The position numbers and the translations under genes are program-made. The notes beneath the pieces were generated by a model. That model worked only from the letters and a program-made list of their open reading frames with translations, was not told where the DNA came from and searched no databases. Source: an uncultured Solirubrobacterales bacterium (lineage in GTDB: Bacteria; Actinomycetota; Thermoleophilia; Solirubrobacterales; JACPNS01). From it: 64,000 nt of DNA. The stretch covers positions 1-64,000 of the forward strand of contig CAKZMQ010000007.1 of the NCBI GenBank assembly GCA_937128795.1, in the 5' to 3' direction. Numbering within the stretch: position 1 is the first letter of the stretch; every line of letters begins with the position of its first letter. Positions 29,755 to 40,400 of this stretch are shown here, piece by piece.

Positions 29755-32085
29755 CTAGAGCATCACGTTGGTTCCCGCAGGAACGGTACGTCCGCGCGCT
29801 TCTTTGCTTTGGCCGAGGGCCGTCTCGACGGTCTCCACGAATTCGGCAGGGCCGAGCGACTCGTGCCAGACCGCAAAACCGATACTGGCAGTCACCTTCT
29901 GGTCGGGCTTTGGCAGCACTTGGCTACGAAATTCGAGCGTGCGCCTGCACCGGGCGGCCATATCGCTGGCGTCGGAAAGTCGATCCACGCTGAACAAAAC
30001 GGCAAGCTCGTCGCCGCCGATTCGATACACGCGCCCTTCGCCCGCGACCTCGGCCCGCAGCCGATCCACGGCATGCTGCAGGATCGCGTCGCCACCGCGG
30101 TGACTGCTCCGCACGTTCAGCCGGCGAAAGCCGTCGATGTCTGCGATCACGAGCGCTGGCCGGCGCTGGTGCACTTCGCTTGGCGTTGACGCGTCGATCA
30201 CTGCAGAGAGGTCGTCGCGAAACGCGTGTAAGTTCGGCGCTCGTGTGAGCGGATCATGCGTCGCCGAATCTCGGACTATTCGCAGCGCATCAACCAACGA
30301 GCCAGAGCTGAACTGGAAAATCGCCGTAATCACGATCATCGCCGTGATGATCGTTGCGAACAGACTCTCCGCTGCCGGGTCAACCCCGCCGTATCCGAAG
30401 AAAGCGACCGCATAGACGGCGATCAGTATCGCGATGCGAATGATCGCTGGTCTGCCGCGGAGGTAGCGCGCGTAGTAAGCGGCAGGGATCAATGCGGCCA
30501 ATTGGATCGGGCTCTCGGAGCCGCCGGTGGCAACCAGCGAAAACCCGCCGTAGAGCAACGTCGACGAATCGATCACGATCAACAGAGGCTTGATGTTCGA
30601 AACACGTAGCGCGACAAGGCAGAGCGCTGCCATCAACAGTCCGTACGAACCGACCAAGATCGCGGCCCATTCGGTCACCAGCGAGCCTGAGAGCGTCAAT
30701 GTGAGCAGTGTCAAGCCGCCGACGACCAACCAGTTTGCTGCGGCCTGGCCCAAAACGTCGGTCGGTTCGTAAGTTCGCGCGGGTGTGTCGGCGAATCGGG
30801 CGGAGCTCAGCAGCCGGCCGGCCAGTGCTGGAGCCGGACCGTCGATCTCGTAGGGCGGCGGTACAGCCGGCGTCTTTTGCTCGTACATCTCCCGATCGGC
30901 CGCGTCGATCAACTCGTCCGCAGTTGTCCCGTCCGCTGGAAAGACGGCACTTCCGATTACACATGAGATCTGCGGCAGTCGCCCACGGACACGCGTGTTG
31001 TGATCTGTCACCAAACTGGCAAATTTCGTTTTCCACTGTTCTATCTCGGTCGAGTCGCCGCCCGACATCACGACTGCGAACTCGTCGCCGCCGATCCGGG
31101 CCACCTGGTCGCTCGGTCGGCTCGCCTGCAACATCAACTTGGCAAGCCGAACGACCATGCCGTCGCCGACCTCATGCCCAAAGACCGTGTTGGCACCCTT
31201 CAGGCCGTTCATGTCGACCATCAACAGTGCGAAGTTCGCCTCGTTTTGAGTCGTTAGTAGGTCCACGAACTGTTCGAACGCGCGAAGATTCGCCACTCCC
31301 GTCAATGGGTCGGCGACTGCGAGAAAGTCGACGGCGCGTCGCACGTTGCCCTCGATACGGCGCTGGCGCAGGATCGAGCCCGCGAGCAGGATCGCGGTGA
31401 GCACGAGCGCAGTGAGGATCACAGCTGTGTACGCGTCGCCACCCGTTTCCGCCATGAAGATCGTCGACAGTCCCACGAGTACCGAGATCCCGACGTTGGC
31501 GATTGCTCGCGGCGCCGGCAGCAAGTACGCCGCGTAGAACGTCGTGAACATCAACCAAACGATGTAGGGGCTCTCGGCCCCGCCAGTGTCCGCGCACTGG
31601 TACGCGATCAAGACATAGGCGAGTCCCAGAAAAGTCTGTTCGACGACCGCGAACGGCTTGGGTTTCAGTCGCGGGTAAACGATCGGCGTGAAGATCAGCG
31701 CGAAGACCACGCTGAGGATCGTGACCCGGAAGGCATCCGGACTCATCTCGATCCCGGTCGGACCCCACTGGTTGAGGCAGTCAGTGACGAGCGCGGCGGC
31801 CCAGAGAGCGATCGACGTTTTGGTACGTACGGAAAAGCGTTGGTCAGGCTCCAGGGCTTTCTGGAGAAAAGCTTGGCCGGGCACGTCGGCAGCGTCGGTC
31901 TCGCGTTTGGCGTCGATCCCAAGCTCGGGCGCTCGCGCGCGCCAGTCGGCATCGGATCCGATCAGCGAGATCAAATCCTGCTGTAGCGCCCAACTGCGAA
32001 AGGGCCGGTGTTCGGCGGCCGCAGCCGCATTCAGCTGCGCGTCGTTGGAGTGTTCGGCGCTATCCGGCACCGGGTCCGAAGTCAT
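29755..32085 (-). CDS. Membrane protein with two GGDEF domains
   Basis: 776 residues, apparently two copies of a membrane-sensor plus GGDEF module. Module 1: helices about 88-240, then a GGDEF domain with intact GGDEF at 332-336 and an RPSD I-site (323-326) five residues before it. Module 2: helices about 448-595, then GGDEL at 690-694 with no I-site. TGGAESPY (167-174) and TGGSESPI (520-527) mark equivalent points of the two sensor parts. The first half is likely an active, product-inhibited diguanylate cyclase; the second may be cyclase or regulatory. ATG 32085. typA follows by 12 bases. Confidence 0.85.
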   Translation of the reverse strand: MTSDPVPDSAEHSNDAQLNAAAAAEHRPFRSWALQQDLISLIGSDADWRARAPELGIDAKRETDAADVPGQAFLQKALEPDQRFSVRTKTSIALWAAALVTDCLNQWGPTGIEMSPDAFRVTILSVVFALIFTPIVYPRLKPKPFAVVEQTFLGLAYVLIAYQCADTGGAESPYIVWLMFTTFYAAYLLPAPRAIANVGISVLVGLSTIFMAETGGDAYTAVILTALVLTAILLAGSILRQRRIEGNVRRAVDFLAVADPLTGVANLRAFEQFVDLLTTQNEANFALLMVDMNGLKGANTVFGHEVGDGMVVRLAKLMLQASRPSDQVARIGGDEFAVVMSGGDSTEIEQWKTKFASLVTDHNTRVRGRLPQISCVIGSAVFPADGTTADELIDAADREMYEQKTPAVPPPYEIDGPAPALAGRLLSSARFADTPARTYEPTDVLGQAAANWLVVGGLTLLTLTLSGSLVTEWAAILVGSYGLLMAALCLVALRVSNIKPLLIVIDSSTLLYGGFSLVATGGSESPIQLAALIPAAYYARYLRGRPAIIRIAILIAVYAVAFFGYGGVDPAAESLFATIITAMIVITAIFQFSSGSLVDALRIVRDSATHDPLTRAPNLHAFRDDLSAVIDASTPSEVHQRRPALVIADIDGFRRLNVRSSHRGGDAILQHAVDRLRAEVAGEGRVYRIGGDELAVLFSVDRLSDASDMAARCRRTLEFRSQVLPKPDQKVTASIGFAVWHESLGPAEFVETVETALGQSKEARGRTVPAGTNVML

Positions 32086-32161
32086 TGGTATCCCTCAACG
32101 GCGAGCGGCCGGGCCCATACCCCAAACGGTTTACTGCCGCACGCTATTACCCGATGATACG

Positions 32162-32198
32162 CACCGGTCGACACGGCGGCTGCAAACGTCGACCGGTG
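32162..32198. repeat. Perfect 11-bp inverted repeat
   Basis: CACCGGTCGAC (32162-32172) and GTCGACCGGTG (32188-32198) with a 15-base loop lie between the PII gene and the double-GGDEF gene (both minus strand). No T-tract is seen. It could end the amt-PII transcript or be part of the GGDEF leader. Confidence 0.55.
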
Positions 32199-32231
32199 GC
32201 GTAAATCTGTTCAGTCGCGAGACTGTTTCAA

Positions 32232-32597
32232 TCAGTCACCTGCTTGGGATTCGTGCGTCTCCATCACCACGTCGCCACGCTCACCGGTGCGAACGCGGAT
32301 CGCTTCTTCCACGGGAAGAATGAAGATCTTGCCATCGCCGACCTCGCCGGTGCGTGCGAATTCGAGGATTGCCTCTACGACCTTCTCCACCGCGTCGTCA
32401 GGCACGACCATCTCGATCTTCAGCTTTGGGCGCAGGTGGATGACCAATTCGGCCCCGCGATAGTGCTCGGTGATCCCGGCCTGGCGGCCGGACCCTTTTA
32501 CGTCGGAGATCGACATGCTCGGCATGCCTTCCTCGAACAGACGGCGTCGAATCGAGTCAAATGACTCGTGTCGGACAAATGCTTCGATCTTCTTCAT
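32232..32597 (-). CDS. PII nitrogen regulatory protein lacking Tyr51
   Basis: 121 residues, PII fold. It has KGSGRQAGITEHYRGAE leading into the T-loop and GDGKIFILPVEEAIRVRTGE at the ATP/2-oxoglutarate site. By alignment to GlnB/GlnK the residue after RGAE, normally Tyr51 (modified by uridylylation or, in actinobacteria, adenylylation), is Leu (RGAELVIH). AAGGAGA precedes ATG 32597. It follows amtB by 40 bases, the classical amtB-glnK pairing (reversed order), so it likely gates Amt directly. A ten-residue acidic/polar tail is extra. Confidence 0.9.
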   Translation of the reverse strand: MKKIEAFVRHESFDSIRRRLFEEGMPSMSISDVKGSGRQAGITEHYRGAELVIHLRPKLKIEMVVPDDAVEKVVEAILEFARTGEVGDGKIFILPVEEAIRVRTGERGDVVMETHESQAGD

Positions 32598-32637
32598 CGT
32601 GAATCTCCTTGTCGTTCAGAAATTATTGATCTGCAGC

Positions 32638-34101
32638 TCAGCTGGAGGTGCCCAGTGCTTGATGTGTTTGGTAGCTAGTCGCGCCGGGCAGGCCCGGGTC
32701 AGCGAGCTCGGTCGGCGGGATGAAAATTTCGGGGTACCCGTACATTCCGTGATCTGAGATGTCCAGACCTTCGTCCTCCTCATTGGCGCTAACGCGAAGA
32801 CCGATCGTTGCTTTGATCGCAGCGAAAACGGCGAGACTCGAGATGAACACGAATCCCGCGACGATCGCTGCACCGGCCAATTGAACGCCAACCTGCTTGA
32901 GGCTTCCGGAGTAGACGAGGCCGCCGATGAATTCGCCGCCGGACTGCACGCCAACGCCGTTACCAGCGGCAAACTTCGGTACGGCAAAGATCCCGACCGC
33001 AATCGTGCCCCACAGCCCCACCATTCCGTGCGCGGTAATCGCGCCGATCGGATCGTCGAGCTTGCCGTCGATCCAGCGCAAGCCGAGTACAACCAGCGCG
33101 CCACCGATCAGACCAGTCGGAATTGCTGCCCAAGGCTCAACGTAGCCCGAGGGCGCTGTGATCGCGACGGCACCGGCGATCGCGCCGTTGCCGATCATTG
33201 CGATGTCCCAGTTCTTTTCAAGCTTGTAGTTCATCATCGCGGCGCCGAGCACGCCGCAGGCCACGGACATGTTGGTGACGACTGCAACCTCGGCAAAACG
33301 CACGCCAAGCGCCTCGAATGTTGAACCGGCATTGAATCCGAACCAGCCGAACCAGAGGATCAGGATGCCGATACCGAACATCGGCAACGAGTGACCGGGG
33401 ATCGGTCGGCTCTTGCCGTCGCGGTACTTGCCGCGCCGTGATCCGAGCAGCAACACGCCGGCGAGGCCGGCAACCGCACCGACAAGGTGAACGGCCGTCG
33501 ATCCGGCGAAGTCCTGCATGCCCCATTGCTGGAGGAACCCGCCGCCGTACACCCAGTGCGCCGCGATCGGATAGATGACTCCACAGAAAATGAGTCCGAA
33601 AATGATGTACGTCCCGAATTTCACACGCTCGACCAGCGGGCCGACGGCGATGGCGAGAACAACGGCAGCGAAGCCGTACTGGAACAGGAACTTCGCGTAG
33701 ATGCTCGCGTTCGATCCCGACATCGCCGGGAACGCTGCGAGGGGATCGCTGAATCCATTCAAGAAGAATCCTGTGGTGCCGAATAGATCGCCGTCGCCAC
33801 CGAATCCGAGCGCGAAGCCGGAGATCCAGAACGCGATCGCCGCGATCGAGGCGTTGACCAGAATCTTGGCGATGATCGATCCGGCGTTCTTGCCGCGAAC
33901 GAGGCCCACCTCAAGGGCTGCGAAACCCGTCAGCATGAAAAACACCATGAAGGCGCAGAGCAGAACCCAGAGGGTGTCGGTGGCAGCGGCGCTTTCGGCC
34001 ACGTTGGTAGCGGCCGCGGCGTTGGCGATAGTTGGCAGAGCAAGCAGTGAGGCAGCGCACGCAGCAAGCGTCGCGAGCACTCGAAAACCTGAGCGTTTCA
34101 A
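32638..34101 (-). CDS. amt: Ammonium transporter AmtB
   Basis: 487 residues. An N-terminal signal-like segment (about 7-29) is followed by 11 membrane helices. The pore twin-His positions are recognisable in STAVHLVGAVAGLAG and AITAHGMVGLWGT. The C-terminal region carries an acidic EEDEGLDISDHGMYGYPE tail typical of Amt proteins regulated by PII. The start is TTG 34101, preceded by GGGGAG. It forms an operon with the PII gene. Confidence 0.94.
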   Translation of the reverse strand: MKRSGFRVLATLAACAASLLALPTIANAAAATNVAESAAATDTLWVLLCAFMVFFMLTGFAALEVGLVRGKNAGSIIAKILVNASIAAIAFWISGFALGFGGDGDLFGTTGFFLNGFSDPLAAFPAMSGSNASIYAKFLFQYGFAAVVLAIAVGPLVERVKFGTYIIFGLIFCGVIYPIAAHWVYGGGFLQQWGMQDFAGSTAVHLVGAVAGLAGVLLLGSRRGKYRDGKSRPIPGHSLPMFGIGILILWFGWFGFNAGSTFEALGVRFAEVAVVTNMSVACGVLGAAMMNYKLEKNWDIAMIGNGAIAGAVAITAPSGYVEPWAAIPTGLIGGALVVLGLRWIDGKLDDPIGAITAHGMVGLWGTIAVGIFAVPKFAAGNGVGVQSGGEFIGGLVYSGSLKQVGVQLAGAAIVAGFVFISSLAVFAAIKATIGLRVSANEEDEGLDISDHGMYGYPEIFIPPTELADPGLPGATSYQTHQALGTSS

Positions 34102-34243
34102 AGCGGATCTCCCCGGATGAATGGATTGTGGGTCGGACTGGTCAAACGACCCCGTCGCCGGCGCGGTCTTGGGTGAAGACGCGGGTGGTGGGGCGGAGGG
34201 GAGTCTACGAAGTTTTGTGAATGGCCATCAAACGGTGTGAAAA

Positions 34244-34317
<74 letters not shown>

Positions 34318-34348
34318 GTGGCGGGGATTCTATGGGTCGTTAAAGCGA

Positions 34349-34381
34349 AACGCTCGCCCTCCGGCAGGAAGGACGAGCGTT
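34349..34381 (-). terminator. Terminator of the giant secreted-protein gene
   Basis: AACGCTCG (34349-34356) pairs with CGAGCGTT (34374-34381), with further pairing inside. On the minus strand the stem is followed by TTTCGCTTTAA. It begins 25 bases after the stop at 34407. Confidence 0.75.
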
Positions 34382-34406
34382 CGACGTGCGTGTGCAGCGC
34401 GCGTGC

Positions 34407-37400
34407 CTAGCGCTGCGCAACGACTGGGATTGAAAACGAGTACGTGGTGAGAGTCTTTTTGCTCTTGGCTTTCCTGCGCACCTTCGCGTACATACGGACG
34501 AAGACAACGTTGCCTGTCATCTCGTACGGAATGTTCGCCTTGAACTTGCCACTGCGTTTGCTGGTCTTGATCACCGCGACCTTCTTCCACGGGTCGTTGC
34601 AGCCGGTACGGACGTTGACGGTGAGGGTCGCCTTCGGCGCAAGCGGCTTGGTCAGGAAACCGGAAACCCTGAGCTTGCCGTTCTTCCACGTTGCCTCGCT
34701 GCTGCCCATGCGGCGGGCAAGCTTGAACCACAGGCTGTTTTCCTTGCCGACGTTCGCGCGGTAACGAGTTGCGCCACTCCTACGCAGTTTCTTGGACGGT
34801 GCCTTGACCGTGGCTATGAACGAACCATCGCTCTTGACCGTGGCCTTTCCGATCACCTTGTTCTTTGTCGGCCTGTAGTTGATCGTCACCTTCTGACCGA
34901 TGTATTGGCTCCGGGCGAAGCCCTGAATGCGCAGTTTGCGTCCGACGACCTTCAGGTTGTAGATCGTGATTCCCTTGGGGAAGCAGGCCGCGGGGAGCGG
35001 GTCGGACTCTTCGGGAGCGACGCTCGGCGGCGCTGGCGCTGGCGTCGGTGCCGGCGGGGGCGGAGTCACGACGGGTGCGGTGACGACGAAGTTCAGCGAA
35101 CGCGTCGAGGAGTTTCCGGCCTCGTCGGTGAACGTGACCACCATCGAGTAGCTGCCCGGAGCAAGTCCGGTCGGTGTGAACGGCGAGCCGCAGGAAACAG
35201 GGGTGCCGCCGCTGATCGCGCAGGTCTGGGTCGCGCCCGGGTCGTCAGACGAGATCGAGAAAGTCGGCGGAACGCCGTTTCCGCCGCTGCCGACCTGCTG
35301 GACGACGTTGCCGGATGGCGGCGTCGTGTCCACTGTCCACGAATGCGATGCGGGCGTCGTGTCGGTGTTGCCACTGAGGTCGACCGCGCGAACTTGCATC
35401 GTGTAGTTGCCGTCGGTCAGCGAAGTCAACGTCATCGTGCTCGGGCAGGTTGCGAATGTCGCGCCGTTGAGGCTGCATTCGAATCGATCCGCCGGCTCAT
35501 CTGCGGCGAACTCAAATGTCGCGCTCGTGCTTGTGGTGAGCGTTCCCGGTGGGTCTGTGATCGAGGTGTTCGGCGCGGTAGAGTCGATCGTCAGCTCGCT
35601 CGAATCGGACGCTGCGCTGTCGTTGCCGGCTGCGTCCTCCGCGACGGCGGTCAGGTCGTACGTGCCATCGCCGATCGACGTCGACGGGGTGAACGTCCAG
35701 TCACCGCTTCCGTCGGTTGTCGTTGTGCCGATTGGGCTGCCGTCGACGTACACAGTCACGGTCGAGCCGGCTTCGGCGGTGCCAGTGATCGTCGGCGTGC
35801 TGTCGCTGGTTGTGCTGCCGTCCGACGGACCGGTGATCACCGGTGCCGCAGGAGCGGTCAGGTCGATTGTCCAGTTGTACGTTGCAGGCGTCTGGTCTGT
35901 GTTGCCGGCCGGGTCACTGGCGCGAACCTCGAACGCGTGCGCGCCCTCGCCGAGACCGGTCAGGTCGAGCGGGGTGGAGCAATCTGCGAAGGAACCGCCG
36001 TCGACGCTGCATTCGAACGTCGAACCCGACTGGCTGGCCGTGAACTCGAAAGTCGCTGACGTTTGCGATGTGAGCGCATCCGGGACCGCTGTAAGCGATG
36101 TGTCCGGAGCAACGGTGTCCACGGTGAAGGACACGCCTGTCTGGCTCACGTTGCCCGCCTCATCGGTCACACGAACGGTGACGGTGTGCTCTCCATCGGC
36201 AAGTGGTCCGGCGGCGAACGGCGAAGTGCAAGGCGCGAATGCGCCACCATCGATCGAGCACTCGGTCGTGATCGGTCCGTCGTCAGTTGCGGTGAATTCG
36301 ATCGAAGGCGTGTCCGTGTTGAGCGGCGCGTCCGGACTCGGAGCGTCGATCGTCAGGGACGGCGGTGTCGTGTCGACCGTGAGGTCAACTGTGTTTGACG
36401 GCACGCTGACGTTGTCGGCGGCGTCGGTCGAAGTGGCAACGATCGAGCGGTCACCTTCGCTCAGTGGCGCGCTTGGAGTCAAGCTCCAGTTTCCGTCGAC
36501 GTCTGCCGTGGTTGTGCCGATCTCGCCGCCGTCGACAGTCACCGTGACGGTCGAGAACGGCTCAGCCGTACCACTGATCGTCGGGAGGGTGTTGGTCGTT
36601 GAAGATCCGTCGGTCGGTGCATCGATCACCGGAGCGGTCGGCGCGACCGTGTCGACGTTGATCGTGATCGGCGAGGACTCGTTCGACTCGTTGCCGTGTT
36701 CGTCGCTGGCGGTCGCCGTGATTACGTTCGCTCCTTCAGCAAGTGGAGTGCTGGGCGTGAACGTCCAGTCGCCGCTGCCATTGCTGGTGGTCGTACCGAT
36801 GAGCACGCCGTCGTCGTAAATCGAGACGGTTGTGTTCGCTTCAGCGGTGCCAGTGATTTCGGGCGTGTCGTCGCTGGTTGTCGTTCCAGTGGACGGACCG
36901 GTGATCGCTGGGACCGCCGGTGCAGTGGTGTCGACCGTGAAGTTGACAATCGCGGTACTCACGTTGTTCGCGTCGTCCGTTGCGCGGACGGTGACCGAAT
37001 GTGCGCCGTCGGCAAGTGGTCCAACCGAGAACTCGGTCGGGCCGCAGGCTACGAATGGCGCTGCGTCGAGCGAGCACTCGATGGTCAACGGTCCGTCGTC
37101 GGTGGCCGTGAATTCAATCGTCGGGCTGTCATCGGTGAGTGTTGCTGCGTTGCTGGGCGAGCTGATCGCAACAGCGGGAAGTGAGGTGTCGACCGTGATG
37201 ACGACGGCATTGGACGAAGCGCTCTCGTTGTCGGCAGCGTCCGTCGCGGTGGCTGTGATCGTGTGCGGACCTGCGGCGAGCGGAGTGCTCGGCGTGAACG
37301 TCCAGTCGCCACTGCCGTCTGCGGTCGTGGTGCCGATCTCAGTGACGCCGTCGAAGACCGTGACGGTGCTGTTCGGCTCGGCCGTGCCACCGATCGTCGG

Positions 37401-40400
37401 TGTGGTGTCACTAGTCGTTACGTCGCCGCTCGGCGAACTGATCACCGGAGCAGATGGGGCAGCGGTGTCAATCGTCGCGCTGACGCTGTTGGAGTCAACA
37501 CCCGTGTTGCCGGCTGCATCCGTCGCGTTGGCGGTGAAGTCATAGGTGTCGTCTGCCAGCGGCGTCGCGGGAGTCAGGCTCCAGTTGCCGCTGCCGTCGG
37601 CAGTTGTCGTGCCGACCGAATTGCCGTCGGCGAAGACTTCGAGAGTGCTGCCTGCCTCTGCCGTTCCGCTGATCGTCGGCGTGTTGTCGCTGGTCACCAG
37701 GCCGGTGGTTGGGCTGGTAATTGCCGGCGCGCCCGGGGCGGTGGTGTCGACGGTGAAGGTCACGGCCGCCGATCCAACGTTGCCGCCGGCGTCGGTGGCG
37801 CGCACGACAACGGTGTGCTCTGCGTCGCTGAGCGAGCCGGTCGTGAAGTCGGTGGGGCCACAGGCCACAAAGGCGCCGCCGTCGACCGAGCACTCGATCG
37901 TCAGTGAGCCGTCGTCGGTGGCGCTGAAGCTGATTGTTGGCGTGTTGTCGCCGAGGATTGCCGCTGCTGCGGGGGAACTGATCAAGACCACTGGGTTCGT
38001 GGTGTCGATCGTGATCGTCACCGCCGTGGACGGCGCACTCTCATTGCCCGCCGCATCCGTTGAGGTCGCCGTCAGGTCGTGATCACCCGGCGTGATCGGA
38101 GCTGCCGGGGTGAGTGACCAGTTTCCGCTTCCGTCGGCCGTCGTCGTGCCGATCGGACTGCCGTCGACGAACACGGTGACGGTGCTGTTTGCCTCCGCAG
38201 TTCCGCTGATCGCGGGCGTGTCGTCGTTGGTCGAGCTGCCGTTCGTCGGCGCCGTGATCGCCGGAGCAGATGGCGCAGCGGTGTCGATCGTCACGCTGAC
38301 AGTGTTTGAATCAACACTCGTGTTGCCAGCTGCGTCGGTTGCGTTGGCGGTGAAGTCATAGGTGTCGTCTGCCAGCGGGGTCGAAGGCGTCAGAGTCCAG
38401 TTGCCGCTGCCGTCTGCAGTTGTGGTTCCAACCGAGTTGCCGTCGGCGAAGACTTCGACAGTGCTGTTTGCCTCTGCGGTTCCGCTGATGGTTGGCGTGT
38501 TGTCGCCCGTGACGCTGCCGTCGCTCGGGGCGGTGATCACCGGAGCTGATGGGGCAGTGGTGTCGATAGTCACGCTGACGCTGTTGGAGTCAACACCCGT
38601 GTTGCTGGCTGCATCCGTCGCGTTGGCGGTGAAGTCATAGGTGTCGTCTGCCAGCGGCGTCGCGGGCGTCAGGCTCCAGTTGCCGCTGCCGTCGGCAGTC
38701 GTGGTTCCAACCGAGTTGCCGTCGGCGAAGACTTCGACAGTGCTGTTTGCCTCTGCCGTTCCGCTGATGGTTGGCGTGTTGTCGCCGGTGACGCTGCCGT
38801 CGCTCGGGGCGGTGATCACCGGAGCAGATGGGGCAACAGTGTCAATCGTCACGCCGACAGTGTTTGAATCAACACTCGTGTTGCCGGCCTCGTCGGTTGC
38901 ATTGGCAGTGAAGTCATAGGTGTCGTCTGCCAGCGGGGTGCCCGGCGTCAGGCTCCAGTTGCCGCTGCCGTCCGCAGTTGTGGTTCCAACCGAGTTGCCG
39001 TCGGCGAAGACCTCGACCGTGCTGTTGGCCTCAGCTGTGCCGCTGATGGTTGGCGTGTTGTCGCTGGTCACCAGGCCGGTGGTTGGGCTGGTGATGACTG
39101 GCGCGCTCGGGGCGGTCGTGTCGACGGTGAAGGTCGAGCTCGTGCTGCCGACGTTGCCGGCGCCGTCCGTGTGGCGGACGTCCACCGTGTGCGGTCCATC
39201 GGAAAGTGTCGCCAAGCTGTTGCCGGAAGTGCAGGCCGTCCAGGAACCCCCGTCGACGCGACACTCGGTTGTGCCCGGGTTTGTCTCGGTCACAGAGAAG
39301 TTCAGGGTGGGTGTGGTGTCGCCGGTGAGCGAGCCGTTGGCAGGATCGCTGATCGAAACAATTGGCGAAGTCGTGTCGATGACGACGGTGGTGACCAAAG
39401 ATGCCGCACTCGTATTCGTTGCGGCGTCGGTCGCCGTGGCGCTGATTGTGTGCGATCCCTCCGACTGGGCGCTCGGGATGTCGAACGACCAGTTGCCGCT
39501 GCCATCCGCGGTCGTTGATCCAACCGGGCTGCCGTCGACGTACACCGTCACGGTGCTGTTCGCTTCGGCAGTGCCGCTCACCGTGGGCGTAGTGTCACTG
39601 GTGACCGAGCTGTCCGTCGGCGAGGAGATTGTCGGCGCTGCGGGAGCAGCGGTGTCGATCGTCAGGGTGACGATTTCGGAAAAGTTGCTGTAGCTGCCAC
39701 CGTAGTTGGCGAGCGCGCGGTAATCGTGGTCACCATCGCTTTGGGCAGATCCGGCAGTACAGCTCCATGCTCCTGCGCCGTTCGCAGTTGCTGTGCAGAT
39801 CAGTGTCAGGTCTTCGTAAACGTCGACCGTTGCGTTTGGCTGCGACGTACCGGAAATCGTCGGGGTGTTGTCGTTGGTCACCGATCCGTCGCTCGGCGCC
39901 GTGATGACCGGATCCGTCATGCTGATGACGTTGGTGAAAGTGCAGGTGATGTTCTGTGCGCGGGCGTTGGTCCCGTTGGATTGCGGAACATTCACCGTGA
40001 TCGAAGTGCCACCTCCGCTGCCGACCGACGCGCCCGTGGCGTCCACGCAGGAGCGATTCGTGCCATATGTGCCTTGGTTACCGCCGCTGGCTACCTCGTC
40101 GAACGTGACAGGGATTGCGGCGCTGGCAACGTTCTGGGCGACGGTGAAGTCCGGCGTGCCGTAGGCGCTTGTGTGAAAAGTCGTGCGGTTGCCAGTAGTG
40201 CCACCGTTTCCGACGCCGGTTGCGAAGGTGGTCCCATTGAGGCGAAGGTTGAACGTGTCGGAGTACATGCTGGTCAACACTTTGTTGACGCGCACGACGG
40301 GAAGAACTGCGACCGTGTAGTCCTCGACCTCTCCTGAATCGGCGAGACCGGTGGGCGACTGCGCTTGTGTCGTGTTGTAGGAGGCTCGAAGGCGGGCGTA

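Noticed and set aside
29143..30189. 348-codon plus-strand frame opposite typA and the GGDEF gene
   Set aside because: It spans two well-supported minus-strand genes and has no domain features.
38362..39110. Insertion sequence or transposon
   Set aside because: The repeats are in-frame Ig-like modules within one protein; no transposase or terminal inverted repeats.
35407..39693. Long open frames on the plus strand opposite the giant secreted protein
   Set aside because: They are antisense translations of its repetitive, GC-rich modules (Val/Ser/Pro-rich, repeating at the same 279-base period) with no independent motifs.
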